A DNA stretch of 37,500 nucleotides from Pseudomonas silvicola (GTDB lineage Bacteria; Pseudomonadota; Gammaproteobacteria; Pseudomonadales; Pseudomonadaceae): NCBI RefSeq assembly GCF_026651855.1, contig NZ_CP093280.1, positions 1-37,500 of the forward strand, in the 5' to 3' direction. Below are positions 23,584 to 33,900 of this stretch, in pieces. The translations under genes and the position numbers were made by a program. Every line of letters begins with the position of its first letter. The first letter of the stretch is position 1. Under the pieces are notes generated by a model. It had not been told where the DNA came from. It worked only from the letters and a program-made list of their open reading frames with translations, and made no database searches.

Positions 23584-25125
23584 ATGCAATTCGACTGGTC
23601 TTACTTTATCTCGCTGTTTTCCATGCCCGCCTTTTGGGAGGCCTGCGTTACCGTGGTCGAGCTCAGTGCGCTGGCCTGGGCCATCGGCATGCTGCTGGGC
23701 TTCGGCCTGGCCAGTGCCAAGCTCTCCAGTCAACGCTGGCTCAGCGTGCCTGCAGGGGTCTATATCTGGTTCTTTCGCAGTATTCCGCTGCTGGTACTGG
23801 TGGTGTTCGTCTACAACCTGCCGCAACTGTTTCCGGTCACCGGCGGCGTGCTGTCCGCCCCCTTCTATTCCGGGTTGTTCGCCTTGGTTGTCACGGAAGC
23901 GGCCTACATGGCCGAGATTCACCGTGGCGGTCTGATCTCTGTACACAAAGGTCAGAAGGAGGCTGGCCGTGCCCTGTGCATCGGCGCCCTGGGCCTGCAA
24001 CGGTTGATCGTCATTCCCCAGGCGTTCCGTATTTCACTGCCTACCCTGATCAACGAATACATCACCGTGGTGAAGCTTACCTCGCTGATTTCGGTGATTT
24101 CCCTGACTGAGCTGCTGACCGTGGGCCAGCGCCTGTACGCGCAGAATTTCCTGGTAATGGAAACCCTGGCGGCAGTAGCGGTGTATTACGTGCTGATCGT
24201 CAGCGTGTTCGGCTGGCTGTTGCAACGCCTGGAACGTTACCTGGACCTGAACCAGCGCACGCCACAGACCCTGGCCGCCAACCCGCTGGCGCAACTGCGG
24301 CAAAGCCTGGCCCTGCGCCCGCCATCGTCTCGCCAGCCTTTGCCGCCAGGCACAGCCCCAGCCTTGCAGTTGCAAAACATCCACAAGCGCTACGGCGACC
24401 ATCGGGTGCTCAAGGGTATCGACCTGAGCATTGCCTGCGGCCAGGTGGTGTCGATCATCGGCCCGTCTGGCTCGGGCAAGACCTCGCTGATTCGTACCAT
24501 CAACGGCCTGGAGAGCATCGACCAGGGCGAGATCGTGTTGTTCGGCGAAAGCTTCATCCACGCCGGCGACAGCCCCAACAACCCGCAGATGCGCCGGGGC
24601 GTGCGGCACATAGGCATGGTGTTCCAGAACTTCAACCTGTTCCCGCACTTGAACCTGGTGCAAAACATCACGCTGGCACCGCTCTACCACGGGGGCGAAA
24701 AGCAGGTCACTCGTCAGCAGGCATTCGTGCTGCTGGACAAGGTCGGGTTGCTGGCCCATGCCAGCAAGTACCCGCACCAGCTTTCCGGGGGGCAACAGCA
24801 ACGAGTGGCGATTGCCCGGGCACTGGCCATGGAGCCGCAGGTAATGCTGTTTGACGAACCCACATCGGCCCTGGACCCGGAGCTGGTAGAGGATGTGCTC
24901 AAAGTGATTGCCGACCTGGCCAGGGAAGGGATGACCATGGTGATCGTCACCCATGAGATGGATTTTGCCTTGTCCATTTCCGATCGGGTGGTGTTCATGG
25001 AGAACGGCGTCGTGCAACTGGATGCAACGCCTGAAGGTATCCGCCTTAGCCCGGACGCCGAGCGGGTACGGCGTTTCATGGGGATGGTGGAGGAAACGCC
25101 GACGCGGTTGGCGAGCAACTCATGA
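23584..25125 (+). CDS. Fused amino acid ABC transporter permease and ATP-binding protein
   Basis: 513 aa from ATG 23584, with GGGAGG 5 bp upstream; a GTG two codons earlier is less likely. Residues 1 to about 220 are a HisM/GlnP-type permease with several membrane segments, FFRSIPLLVLVVFVYNLPQL, and the EAA loop KEAGRALCIGALGLQRL near residue 127. A linker rich in Pro and Gln (about 225-262) joins it to an ATPase with Walker A GPSGSGKTS (293-301), FQNFNLFPH Q-loop, signature LSGGQQQRVAIARAL (from 400), Walker B VMLFDEPTSALD and switch VTHEMDFAL. A one-polypeptide permease plus ATPase is unusual but not unknown for polar amino acid importers; the active unit would be a homodimer. No second permease gene is present. 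Confidence 0.93.
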   Translation: MQFDWSYFISLFSMPAFWEACVTVVELSALAWAIGMLLGFGLASAKLSSQRWLSVPAGVYIWFFRSIPLLVLVVFVYNLPQLFPVTGGVLSAPFYSGLFALVVTEAAYMAEIHRGGLISVHKGQKEAGRALCIGALGLQRLIVIPQAFRISLPTLINEYITVVKLTSLISVISLTELLTVGQRLYAQNFLVMETLAAVAVYYVLIVSVFGWLLQRLERYLDLNQRTPQTLAANPLAQLRQSLALRPPSSRQPLPPGTAPALQLQNIHKRYGDHRVLKGIDLSIACGQVVSIIGPSGSGKTSLIRTINGLESIDQGEIVLFGESFIHAGDSPNNPQMRRGVRHIGMVFQNFNLFPHLNLVQNITLAPLYHGGEKQVTRQQAFVLLDKVGLLAHASKYPHQLSGGQQQRVAIARALAMEPQVMLFDEPTSALDPELVEDVLKVIADLAREGMTMVIVTHEMDFALSISDRVVFMENGVVQLDATPEGIRLSPDAERVRRFMGMVEETPTRLASNS

Positions 25126-25142
25126 AGCGCTGGAACAGCCGC

Positions 25143-25175
25143 GGCGCCGCGTCAGGCCGGGTACACCGCGGCGCC
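25143..25175. terminator. Hairpin between the convergent transporter and recD genes
   Basis: GGCGCCGCG (25143-25151) pairs perfectly with CGCGGCGCC (25167-25175) across a 15-base loop in the 77-bp convergent gap. There is no T-run on either side, so it is a weak or factor-dependent end at best. Confidence 0.4.
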
Positions 25176-25202
25176 TGCTTCCCGAGCTGGCGGCGGTCAG
25201 GG

Positions 25203-27257
25203 CTACTCCAGCATCAGGCCGCTGAGGCGTTTGACTTTGCGGCGCACGGCCTCCTCGAAGACGCCCTTGCGGGGCTCGATCAAGGTGAACCAGTGCTTGG
25301 CACGGGTGATGCCGGTGTAGATCAATTCCTTGGTCAGTACCGGGTTCAAAGCGTCAGGCAGGATCAAGGCGGTATGGGCGAATTCCGAGCCCTGAGATTT
25401 GTGCACGGTCATGGCGAACACGGTTTCCACGTCATTGAGGCGACTGGGCAACACGAAGCGCACGCCACCCTGGCCGTCGTTGCGCGGGAATGCCACGCGC
25501 AGCACCTGGCGGTCGACATCGCCCCCCTCGGGCAAGCGCAGTGCAATACCGATGTCACCGTTCATCAGGCCCAGGCCATAGTCGTTGCGTGTCATCAGCA
25601 CCGGACGGCCTTCGTACCAGGGCTGGTCGCCGTCGATCAGCCGCGCCGACGTCAGGGCCTGGGTGGCACGCTGGTTCAGCCCATCGACACCCCATGGCCC
25701 CTTGCGCACCGCACATAGCAGCTGGAAGGACTCGAACGCTTGCAGCACCTCATTGGCCCAGCGCGACCACTCGGGGCTGTCCAGGGCGGTTCGTGGCGCA
25801 GGGCGGCGGGCCTGCAGTACCTTCAGGTAATGGGTGTAGCCTTCGGGCCCTCTACCGCTATGCCCCTTGAGCAACAGGGTGTTGAGCCTGTCGTTGTTCG
25901 ACAGGTAGAAAATGTCCTGATAGTCCTCGCCAGCCAATAACTGACGCGCCTGCTCGGCCTCCTGGCGGTTGACCCGCAAAGCCAGCTGGCCGATGCCGCT
26001 GCCTTCGCCAAACCGACGCGAGTGGCGCAGCATGACCACTTGTTGCGCCAACGGGTTGTCCTCGACGCTGCCCACCCGCAGGCCACTGCCCGCCAGCGGC
26101 TCGCCGCTGACCTGCTCCAGCCAGCCGAGCGTCTGCGGGCTGTAGCAGCCCTGTTCGGCATCCCGGCACAGGTCGCCCAGCACAGCCCCCGCCTCCACCG
26201 AAGCCAACTGGTCCTTGTCACCCAACAGGACCAGGCGCGCGTGTGCGGGCATCGCGCCGAGCAGGTTGGCCATCATCTCCAGGTCGATCATCGACGCTTC
26301 GTCTACCACCAGCACATCGAGGGGCAAGGGATTGGCGGCATTGTGGCGAAAGTGCCGGGTGCCAGGCCGGCTGCCCAGCAGGCGGTGCACCGTGGTGACT
26401 TCCGTAGGAATCTTGTCCCGCACGTTGGCATCGACTTCAAGCTGCTTGACCTGGGCACTGATGGACTCGGTCAGGCGCGCCGCGGCCTTGCCGGTAGGCG
26501 CCGCCAGACGAATGCGCAAAGGCGCGCCCGCTTTCACCGCCGGGGCCTGCAGCAATGCCAGCAGGCGCACCACGGTGGTGGTCTTGCCCGTGCCTGGGCC
26601 ACCAGTGACGATGCTGAACGCACTGCGGGTGGCCAAGGCGCACGCCAGTTTCTGCCAGTCGATACGCCCGCCCGCCGGGGCGCCGAACAACTGCTCGAGC
26701 CGCGCGCGCAGATCCGAAGGCGTGGCCTCCTGTTCGGCCAGACGCTGGCGCAGGGCAACATCGATACGCCGCTCGTACGCCCAGTAGCGGCGCAGGTACA
26801 GGCGCTGGCCGGCAAGCACCAGTGGGCGCTCACCACTGTCATCGGCAGCCAGGGCCACGAGGCTGCTGGCCGCCAGGGTGGCGCGCCAGGCGTCGGCGTG
26901 CAGGTCCTTGAGCAGTTGCGAAGGCAACAGCAAGGGGCCTGCCAAGGCATCCCCTTCGGGTGGCAGCGACAGGGCGAAATCCGGCTCTTCCAGTGTCTGC
27001 GCAAGGTCGAGGCAGACATGCCCGTGGCCCAGCTGGTGGCTGGTCAACGCCGCCGCCAGCAGCACCAGGGGGTCGGTACCCGGGTCGCGCTCGGCCAGAA
27101 AGGCCACGAAGGCCTTGTCCAGCGCCCGCAGCCAGCCACGTTCGGCCCAACGGTCGAGCAGGGCCAGCAGATCATCGACGCACCGCAGGGGCGCCAGATC
27201 GATCAGGGTTCGCGCTTCCAGCGCAGTGGGCAGCAGGTCGGCAAATGTGCGGTTCAT
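25203..27257 (-). CDS. recD: RecD, exodeoxyribonuclease V alpha subunit
   Basis: 684 aa, 5'-3' SF1 helicase of the RecBCD complex for double-strand break repair and linear DNA degradation. Walker A is GGPGTGKTTT (219-228), Walker B region LVVDEASMID, and LLGDKDQLASVEAGAVLGDL follows, with the C-terminal motif TVHKSQGSEF and YTGITRAK. It is longer than the roughly 608-residue E. coli RecD, which is common in Pseudomonas. Its ATG overlaps the recB stop as ATGA (27254-27257). It is the last gene of recC-recB-recD on the minus strand and converges with the transporter operon. Confidence 0.97.
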   Translation of the reverse strand: MNRTFADLLPTALEARTLIDLAPLRCVDDLLALLDRWAERGWLRALDKAFVAFLAERDPGTDPLVLLAAALTSHQLGHGHVCLDLAQTLEEPDFALSLPPEGDALAGPLLLPSQLLKDLHADAWRATLAASSLVALAADDSGERPLVLAGQRLYLRRYWAYERRIDVALRQRLAEQEATPSDLRARLEQLFGAPAGGRIDWQKLACALATRSAFSIVTGGPGTGKTTTVVRLLALLQAPAVKAGAPLRIRLAAPTGKAAARLTESISAQVKQLEVDANVRDKIPTEVTTVHRLLGSRPGTRHFRHNAANPLPLDVLVVDEASMIDLEMMANLLGAMPAHARLVLLGDKDQLASVEAGAVLGDLCRDAEQGCYSPQTLGWLEQVSGEPLAGSGLRVGSVEDNPLAQQVVMLRHSRRFGEGSGIGQLALRVNRQEAEQARQLLAGEDYQDIFYLSNNDRLNTLLLKGHSGRGPEGYTHYLKVLQARRPAPRTALDSPEWSRWANEVLQAFESFQLLCAVRKGPWGVDGLNQRATQALTSARLIDGDQPWYEGRPVLMTRNDYGLGLMNGDIGIALRLPEGGDVDRQVLRVAFPRNDGQGGVRFVLPSRLNDVETVFAMTVHKSQGSEFAHTALILPDALNPVLTKELIYTGITRAKHWFTLIEPRKGVFEEAVRRKVKRLSGLMLE

Positions 27258-30200
27258 GCCGGTTCTCCTTCGAACAGGTCGCCCATGGGTTCGGGTTGAC
27301 GGACGACGCCGCGGAACAGCTCGTCCAGACGCTCGATCAGCACCCGGGGCGGACGAGCAAACGCCAGGCCCTGGCTGGGCGCGTGCACGCCGCGCAGGAA
27401 GACGAACACCGCGCCGCCCACATGCTGGTCGTAATCGTATTCGGGCAGACGTGCCTTGAGCTGGCGATGTAGCGCCAACAGGTAAAGCACATATTGCAGG
27501 TCATAGCGGTGGTCAAGAATGGCCTGGGTCATGGCAGCGTCGGTGTAGGCGCTTTCGTCAGGGCCCAGCCAATTGGATTTGTAGTCGGTCACGTAGTACC
27601 GCCCCTGGTGCTCGAACGTCAGGTCGATGAAACCTTTGAACATGCCATTGAGCATGGCCCCTTCAGCGGGGGCACGGGCCGCGCCGCCGTGGGTGTATTC
27701 GCGCACCAGGTTGTCGAGCTGGGTGACGTCGACCCGGTTGCTTGCGAACCAGAATTCCATTTCGATCTGGTACTGCTGCAGGTCGGCGAGGCGTACCTGG
27801 GGTACATCGTCGGCCAGGTTCAGCGAGGTCTGCAGAAGGTGTTGCAGCCAGGTATCCAGGGTCGCGATCCAGCCTGTCCAACCGCGCAGGTTGCACCGTC
27901 GCGCCACCATGTCGGCCAGCAGTCGCGGCTGGGCGGCGACGGTGCCGAACCCTTCGCGCCCGGCCCACTCCAGCAGCCCGTGCAGGAAAGTGCCGGGGTT
28001 GGGGCCACGGGGGAAACGGTGGATGTCGCCACTCGTAGCCTGGACCTCGCGGGGGGCGGCAGGGTCCAGGCGCTCGTCGTCGAACAGCTTCTGGGCCTGC
28101 GGGCTTTCCGGGGCCTGGTCAGTGCCGGGCGTGATGGTGTCACTGATACGCAGCGCGCTATAGGAGGCGATCCACCAGTTTTCCGCGGCTCGACGCTTCG
28201 GCACTTTGGCCGGCAGCAGGTTGGCTTCGTTGCGTGGCGGCACATAGTGCAATGCATCCGCTTGCGGCATGGGTTGTGCGTGAATGGCTGCACAGCCCGC
28301 CTGAAGGTCACGCAGCCAAGCGGCCAGCGCCTGGGACTCGCCGAGTGGTTGACCGCCGCCTAGCAGGTAACCCAGTGCCGATCGGTGCAGCACCGACTCC
28401 TTGGTATTGCCCCGCTTGAGGTCGGCGACGCCCAGCCAGCACGCGTGCTGGGCCCGGGTCAGGGCCACATAGAGAAGGCGCAGATCCTCGGCCAGGCGTT
28501 CGTCATCCGCTTGGGCCACCTGCTGGGCCGTAGGGCTGAGGGTCATGTTTACCTGGCCCTGCTCGTCATGGAAGGACAGCGGCAGCCGCTTGCCATCCAC
28601 CGGTTTCGCCGAACAGATGAAGGGCAGGAACACCAGTGGGTATTCCAGGCCCTTGGACTTGTGGATGGTGACCACCTTGACCAGTTGCTCATCGCTTTCC
28701 AGGCGCAGGATCTGCTCTTCCCCGGCCTGCCCGGAAGTGGCCAGGTGTTCGGATAGATGACGGATCAGCGCCTGCTCCCCGTCCAGTTCGCCGGCGGCCT
28801 GTTGCAGCAGTTCGGACAAATGCAGCAGGTTGGTCAGCACCCGCTCGCCATCGCTGCGCTGCATGAGGCGCTGGGGCAGGCGGAAGTCATGCAGCAAGCG
28901 GCGCAGCATGGGCAATACGCCCTGGGTGCGCCACAAGGCGCGGTAGGTGCGGAACTGCATGACCCGCTGTTCCCAGGCCAGTTCGTCCTGGTTCAATTGC
29001 GCCAGGGCGGCCAGCGGCAGGTTGAGGGTGGTAGTGGCCAGCGCGCCCCGCAGTGGGCGCTCGGCGTCCGGTTCGGCGCAAGCCTTGAGCCAGCTGAGCA
29101 GGTCGTGGGCTTCCTGAGCGGCGAACACGGAGTCCTTGTCGGACAGGTAGACACTGCGCACGCCGCGGGCGGCCAGTTCGCCTCGCACTGCCTGGGCCTC
29201 CTTGCCGTCACGGACCAGAATGGCGATGTCGGCCGGCATCACCGGGCGCATCGGGTCACCGGCCCTGGTGAAGCCCGCGCGTCCTTGCTGGCCGCCATTG
29301 AGCAAGTCGACGATGGCGCTGGCGCACACCGCCGATAGCTGCTGACGATAAACCGCACCCGACACAGGTGCTTCAGTCTGCAGTTGCCACAGGTTGAGCG
29401 CCGCCGGCACCTGGCCGTCGACGCTCAGGCTCTCCTTGCGTCCCTGGGCCAGCACCGGCAGAAACGGCACGGGGTTGTCGTCGCCCTGGCGGAACAGGAA
29501 GGCTCCACGGCCCCGTTCGCGCAGCTCCCCCACCTTGAACACATGGTTCACCGCCTCGACCATGGCGTGGCTTGAACGGAAGTTCGTGCCCAAGGTGTGC
29601 AGGCGGCCGGTGGTGGCCTGACGTGCGCGCAGGTAAGTGAAGATGTCAGCGCCCCGGAAGGCGTAGATGGCCTGCTTGGGGTCACCGATCAGGAACAGGC
29701 CGCTGTCGGGCTGGTTGGCCTCGATGTGGTAGATGCTCTCGAAAATCCGGTACTGCACCGGGTCGGTGTCCTGGAATTCATCGATCAACGCCACCGGAAA
29801 CTGCTCGCGGATCAGCCCGGCCAGGCGCTCACCGCCCGGCCCTTGCAACGCGGCGTCCAGGCGCAGCAGCATGTCGTCGAAACCCATTTCAGCGCGGCGG
29901 CGCTTCTCCTCCTCGAAGCGCGCGCCCACCCAGCGAGCCGCATGCTCCAGTACCGCGGCATCCGGGGTGGGCAGGCTGCCCAAGGCTTCAGCCAGGCCCT
30001 GCATCGCCTCCAGGGCCGGGTGGCGTGGCGGGTCGCCTTTCCAGGCCTCTGCCATGCCGTCGGGGGTCAGGCGGGTAAAGCCAGTGCCGATGTCGAGTTC
30101 GACCAGGTTTTCATCACTGGCCCAGGCACCGAGCTTGTCGAACCAGGGCTCGAAATAGCGGGCCTGCATCTTGCGCCCGTCCACGGCCTTGGCGGCCACG

Positions 30201-30958
30201 GCTTCCAGGCAGATGGCGCGCAACTCTTGCGCCCATTGGGCCCATGGAGCCTTGAGCTGCTGCAACGCCTGTTTGCGCTCGGCCAGCGCCGCCGCGATGA
30301 GTTCGGCGGGTTCCTGCTGGCCATCACCACGCCGCGGGCTGCCGAACAGGGCTCGCACACGAGGGAGCAACGAAGCCGGGCTGCCCCAATGGCCGCGCAC
30401 CCAGGCCAGGGTTTCACCTTCCATGACATAGCAGAAGCGCCGCCAGTAATCGCGTACCACTTCGCCGAGCAGGTCGCTATGGTCGGTTTCCAGGGTCTGG
30501 GTGAACAGGCTGCCGCTGTCGAAGGCATGCTCCCTCAACATGCGCTGGCACCAACTATGGATGGTTGATACCGCGGCCTCGTCCATCCACTGTGCGGCGA
30601 TATCCAGCCGGTTGGCGCAGGCGGCCCAGTGTTCCTCGGGAAACTGATCGCGCAGTTGGCTGATCAGGTCATCGGGGCTGGGCATTTCATCGCGGAAAAA
30701 CCGCGCGGCTTCAGCCAGGCGCGTACGAATTCGTTCGCGCAACTCCTTGGTGGCGGCGTCGGTAAAGGTGACTACCAGAATCTGCGGCGGCAGCAGTTCA
30801 CGGCCAAAGCCGGCGCTTTCCCCGCCATGGCCCAGCACCAGCCGCAGGTACAGCGCCGAGATGGTGAAGGTCTTGCCGGTGCCCGCGCTGGCTTCGATCA
30901 GTTGGCTGCCGCGCAGGGGGAATGCCAGTGCCAGGGGCACCTCGCGATGGTCGTTCAT
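27254..30958 (-). CDS. recB: RecB, exodeoxyribonuclease V beta subunit (helicase-nuclease)
   Basis: 1234 aa from ATG 30958; the open frame extends 24 codons further, but the ATGA overlap with the recC stop (30955-30958) fixes the start. RecB is the 3'-5' helicase and the only nuclease of the complex. Walker A is ASAGTGKT (23-30), and other helicase motifs include VVTFTDAATKELRERI, LIDEFQDTDPVQY and VTIHKSKGLEYPLVF. The C-terminal nuclease site has GFIDLTF (Asp1112) and TDYKSNW (Asp1125, Lys1127), with the same 13-residue spacing as in E. coli RecB. All key residues are intact. The operon order recC-recB-recD has no ptrA gene, unlike E. coli. Confidence 0.97.
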   Translation of the reverse strand: MNDHREVPLALAFPLRGSQLIEASAGTGKTFTISALYLRLVLGHGGESAGFGRELLPPQILVVTFTDAATKELRERIRTRLAEAARFFRDEMPSPDDLISQLRDQFPEEHWAACANRLDIAAQWMDEAAVSTIHSWCQRMLREHAFDSGSLFTQTLETDHSDLLGEVVRDYWRRFCYVMEGETLAWVRGHWGSPASLLPRVRALFGSPRRGDGQQEPAELIAAALAERKQALQQLKAPWAQWAQELRAICLEAVAAKAVDGRKMQARYFEPWFDKLGAWASDENLVELDIGTGFTRLTPDGMAEAWKGDPPRHPALEAMQGLAEALGSLPTPDAAVLEHAARWVGARFEEEKRRRAEMGFDDMLLRLDAALQGPGGERLAGLIREQFPVALIDEFQDTDPVQYRIFESIYHIEANQPDSGLFLIGDPKQAIYAFRGADIFTYLRARQATTGRLHTLGTNFRSSHAMVEAVNHVFKVGELRERGRGAFLFRQGDDNPVPFLPVLAQGRKESLSVDGQVPAALNLWQLQTEAPVSGAVYRQQLSAVCASAIVDLLNGGQQGRAGFTRAGDPMRPVMPADIAILVRDGKEAQAVRGELAARGVRSVYLSDKDSVFAAQEAHDLLSWLKACAEPDAERPLRGALATTTLNLPLAALAQLNQDELAWEQRVMQFRTYRALWRTQGVLPMLRRLLHDFRLPQRLMQRSDGERVLTNLLHLSELLQQAAGELDGEQALIRHLSEHLATSGQAGEEQILRLESDEQLVKVVTIHKSKGLEYPLVFLPFICSAKPVDGKRLPLSFHDEQGQVNMTLSPTAQQVAQADDERLAEDLRLLYVALTRAQHACWLGVADLKRGNTKESVLHRSALGYLLGGGQPLGESQALAAWLRDLQAGCAAIHAQPMPQADALHYVPPRNEANLLPAKVPKRRAAENWWIASYSALRISDTITPGTDQAPESPQAQKLFDDERLDPAAPREVQATSGDIHRFPRGPNPGTFLHGLLEWAGREGFGTVAAQPRLLADMVARRCNLRGWTGWIATLDTWLQHLLQTSLNLADDVPQVRLADLQQYQIEMEFWFASNRVDVTQLDNLVREYTHGGAARAPAEGAMLNGMFKGFIDLTFEHQGRYYVTDYKSNWLGPDESAYTDAAMTQAILDHRYDLQYVLYLLALHRQLKARLPEYDYDQHVGGAVFVFLRGVHAPSQGLAFARPPRVLIERLDELFRGVVRQPEPMGDLFEGEPA

Positions 30959-33900
30959 GAGCGGGCCTCGTCGGCATCGATTGAACGCCAGCCAGCTTCG
31001 AACATCGGGCGATACAGAGCATCGCACCAACCTTCGAACTCTTCGCTGTCGACCAACGTATTGAAATCGGGAAATTGGCGGGCCAGGGCCACGCTTTCAC
31101 GGCGTTCCCCATCGGTGGTGATGCCATCGCCTTCATAGGCTTTGCGCGCCGCGGCCTCGGCCTTGACCGGGTCGCCTTGAGCCAGCCAGGCGAACGCGGT
31201 TTTCACGGCGACCGGCAGTGGCCGGCGCATGCCTTGTTGCCACGCCAGCAACAGGTGGCCCAGCACTTCCCGGGCCTGCTCCGGAGCAAGCTTGGCGAGC
31301 ATCAGCGTATCGTCGCTGGCCACCACCGCGGTGGTCAGGGGCAGCCCCACGGCACAGGCGGCCAGGTGATTGACCCAGGCACGGGTCAGACGGTGCCATT
31401 TGCGCGAACGGGCGCCGCCAATGGCATTGGCAATGGCGGTGACACTCAACAGGTTGCCGTCGGCGCGTTGGTGCAGGCCGCTGATCCAGCCATCCAGGCG
31501 CAAGCCCTGGTATTCGAAGTTGACAGGCCTGGCGGCGATGACCGGGGTAGGCCACAGCACCAGCAACTGCTGGTAGCGCTGCAACAGGTCGGGCAAAGGC
31601 TCTATCAGCTCCTGCTGAAGGCATTCGCCAAAACCGGCCATGGGTAGCAGCCCGCTGCCTTGCATGCGCAAGGCCTGCCCGTGAAGGGCACCATCGACGT
31701 CATCGGTCACGGCCATCGCGGTGGTCAGCAACTGATCACTGAGGGTGTAACGCTCGAGCGCGTCCAGCACGAAAGGTTCTTCGTCGGCCAGGGGGGCCTC
31801 GGCAGTTTCAAAGAACACTTTCAACCGCTGGCTGAAGAAGTGCCGTACGGGGTTGCGCAGGAAATCCTGCAATTGCGTGAGTGCCAGGGGCTCATCCTGG
31901 TCGTGGCTGGGTAGTAGATCGTCCTGGGGTAACGGTTGCTGGTCCGCGTGCAGCACCCGCCATTCGGAGGCAAAACTGAACAGGCCACTGCCTTCATGGA
32001 AATAACGGCTGCTGAACGGCTGCAAGGGGTGCTCCAGAGTAAGGCTGTGCACCAGCTGCTCGCCAGGGTTGAGCGACGCACCTTCCGTGGCGCCGTAAAG
32101 CTGCCAGCCACTGGCCAGATGGTCGCGCAGTTGGCCGATCAGCACCGACGCCGGGCGCTCGCTGTTGTCCCGAATACTGCGGCCGACCCAACTGATGTAC
32201 AGCTGCTCTCGCGCCGACAATAAAGCCTCCAGCAGCAGGTAGCGGTCATCTTCGCGGCGCGAGCGGTCACCCGGGCGATAGTCACTGCCCATGAGGTCGA
32301 AATCCAGTGGTGGTTGCGCGCGCGGGTAATCCCCATCGTTCATGCCCAGCAGGCACACCACCTTGAACGGAATGGCGCGCATGGGCATGAGCGTGCAGAA
32401 ATTCACGGCACCGGCCAGGAAGCGCTGGGACAGCTTGCCCTGGTCAAGCCCGGCCAGCCAGGCTTCGCGCACCACCGTCAATGGCAGTTGGTCATTGAGC
32501 CCTACCGACTCGCACGTCTGCAGCCATTGCTCGCGCAGTTCTTCGAGTTGTACCAGCAGGTAGTCGTCGTGCTCGTTGCTGGCCTGGAAGAATACCTGGG
32601 TCAGGCCCTGTAGCCGTGCCCCCCACTCCTGGGGTTGCGCAGGTTGCGACAGTACCTGATGAGCCACTTCGAGCGCGTCGAGCAGGCCCACCAGGGGCCC
32701 GATGAGGGCAGCATCCAGCCCGCCGATCTCGTCATATGGCTCGATGCCGCCATACCCCTGCCCACCGCCGACGGCATAGCCCAGCAGCATGCGCCGCAAG
32801 CCGAACCGCCAACTGTTCTGCTCCAGTTGCTCGGGCAACCCCAGCCCGGCACGCTGCGCAGCGTTGAGCCCCCAGCGGATACCCGCGCCTTCAATCCAGC
32901 GGTGCAGCGTGGGAAGGTCAGCCTCGTGCACACCGAAGCGAGCTCGCAGAGCGGGAACGTCCAGCAGGTCGAGGATCTCGCTGACCGCAAAGCGGCTGTC
33001 TGGCAACTTGAGCAGGTGCTCGATGGCGATCAGCAGCGGGTCTCGACCCCGTTGATTCTGGTCCGTGAGGGTGAAGGGTATGAAGCGCGGATCGTTGCGA
33101 TCGAGCTGACCAAACACGGCGCGAATATGCGGCGCATAGCTGTCAACGTCGGGGACCATGACAATAACATCACGAGGCCGAAGGTGCGGGTCGGCACTGA
33201 AGCGAGCCAGCAACTGGTCGTGGAGGATCTCTACTTCACGCTGGGCACTGTGAGCCACATGGAAGCGAACGGAGCGGTCCTTGGCAGGGTTGACCGCAGG
33301 CCAGGTGCCGCGCGTTTCCGCCAATGGGCGCAACTCGAGGATGTCGTCCTGCAACTGGGCCAGCAGGGTGTGCGGCTCACTCTCACTGAACAGGTCGATG
33401 CGCCCTTCGCGAAACGCCGCGCGGTAGCTGCTAGGGTCATCATAACTATCGAGCAGGTTGATGTAGTCACGGCCTTGCTTGCCCCAGGCGGCGAGCAACG
33501 GGTGTGCATGCTGATGCAGAGCCTCGGCGTCGATGACAGCGGGCATTCCCTGCTTTCGGGCCTGGCGCTTGTATTGATGACGCAGCAGATCTTTGTCGGC
33601 GACGATGTCAGACCAGTGGTGGCGACAGGGGTTGTGCACGCACAGCAGCACCTGGCTGAACCGTGCCAGCCCGGCCAGAGCCTCCAGCGCCTGGGCAGGC
33701 AGTGAAGAGATGCCGAAAACGATGACACGGTTGGGCAACCCCGCCGGTGCAGCTTCCAGGCTATTGATGCGCTCGATGAAGCGTTGGTGCACGCCGGCGC
33801 GGCTTTGGGCCATGCCTTGCTCGCCAACGTCGTGCAGCAGCGCTCGCCACAACTCGGCTTGCCAGCAATTGGCTTCGGGAAGCGCTTTGGCTTCCCCCCT

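Noticed and set aside
22510-24000. 496-codon minus-strand frame opposite the binding protein and permease
   Set aside because: Shadow frame; the plus strand has recognised signal peptide, SBP and permease motifs across the same stretch.
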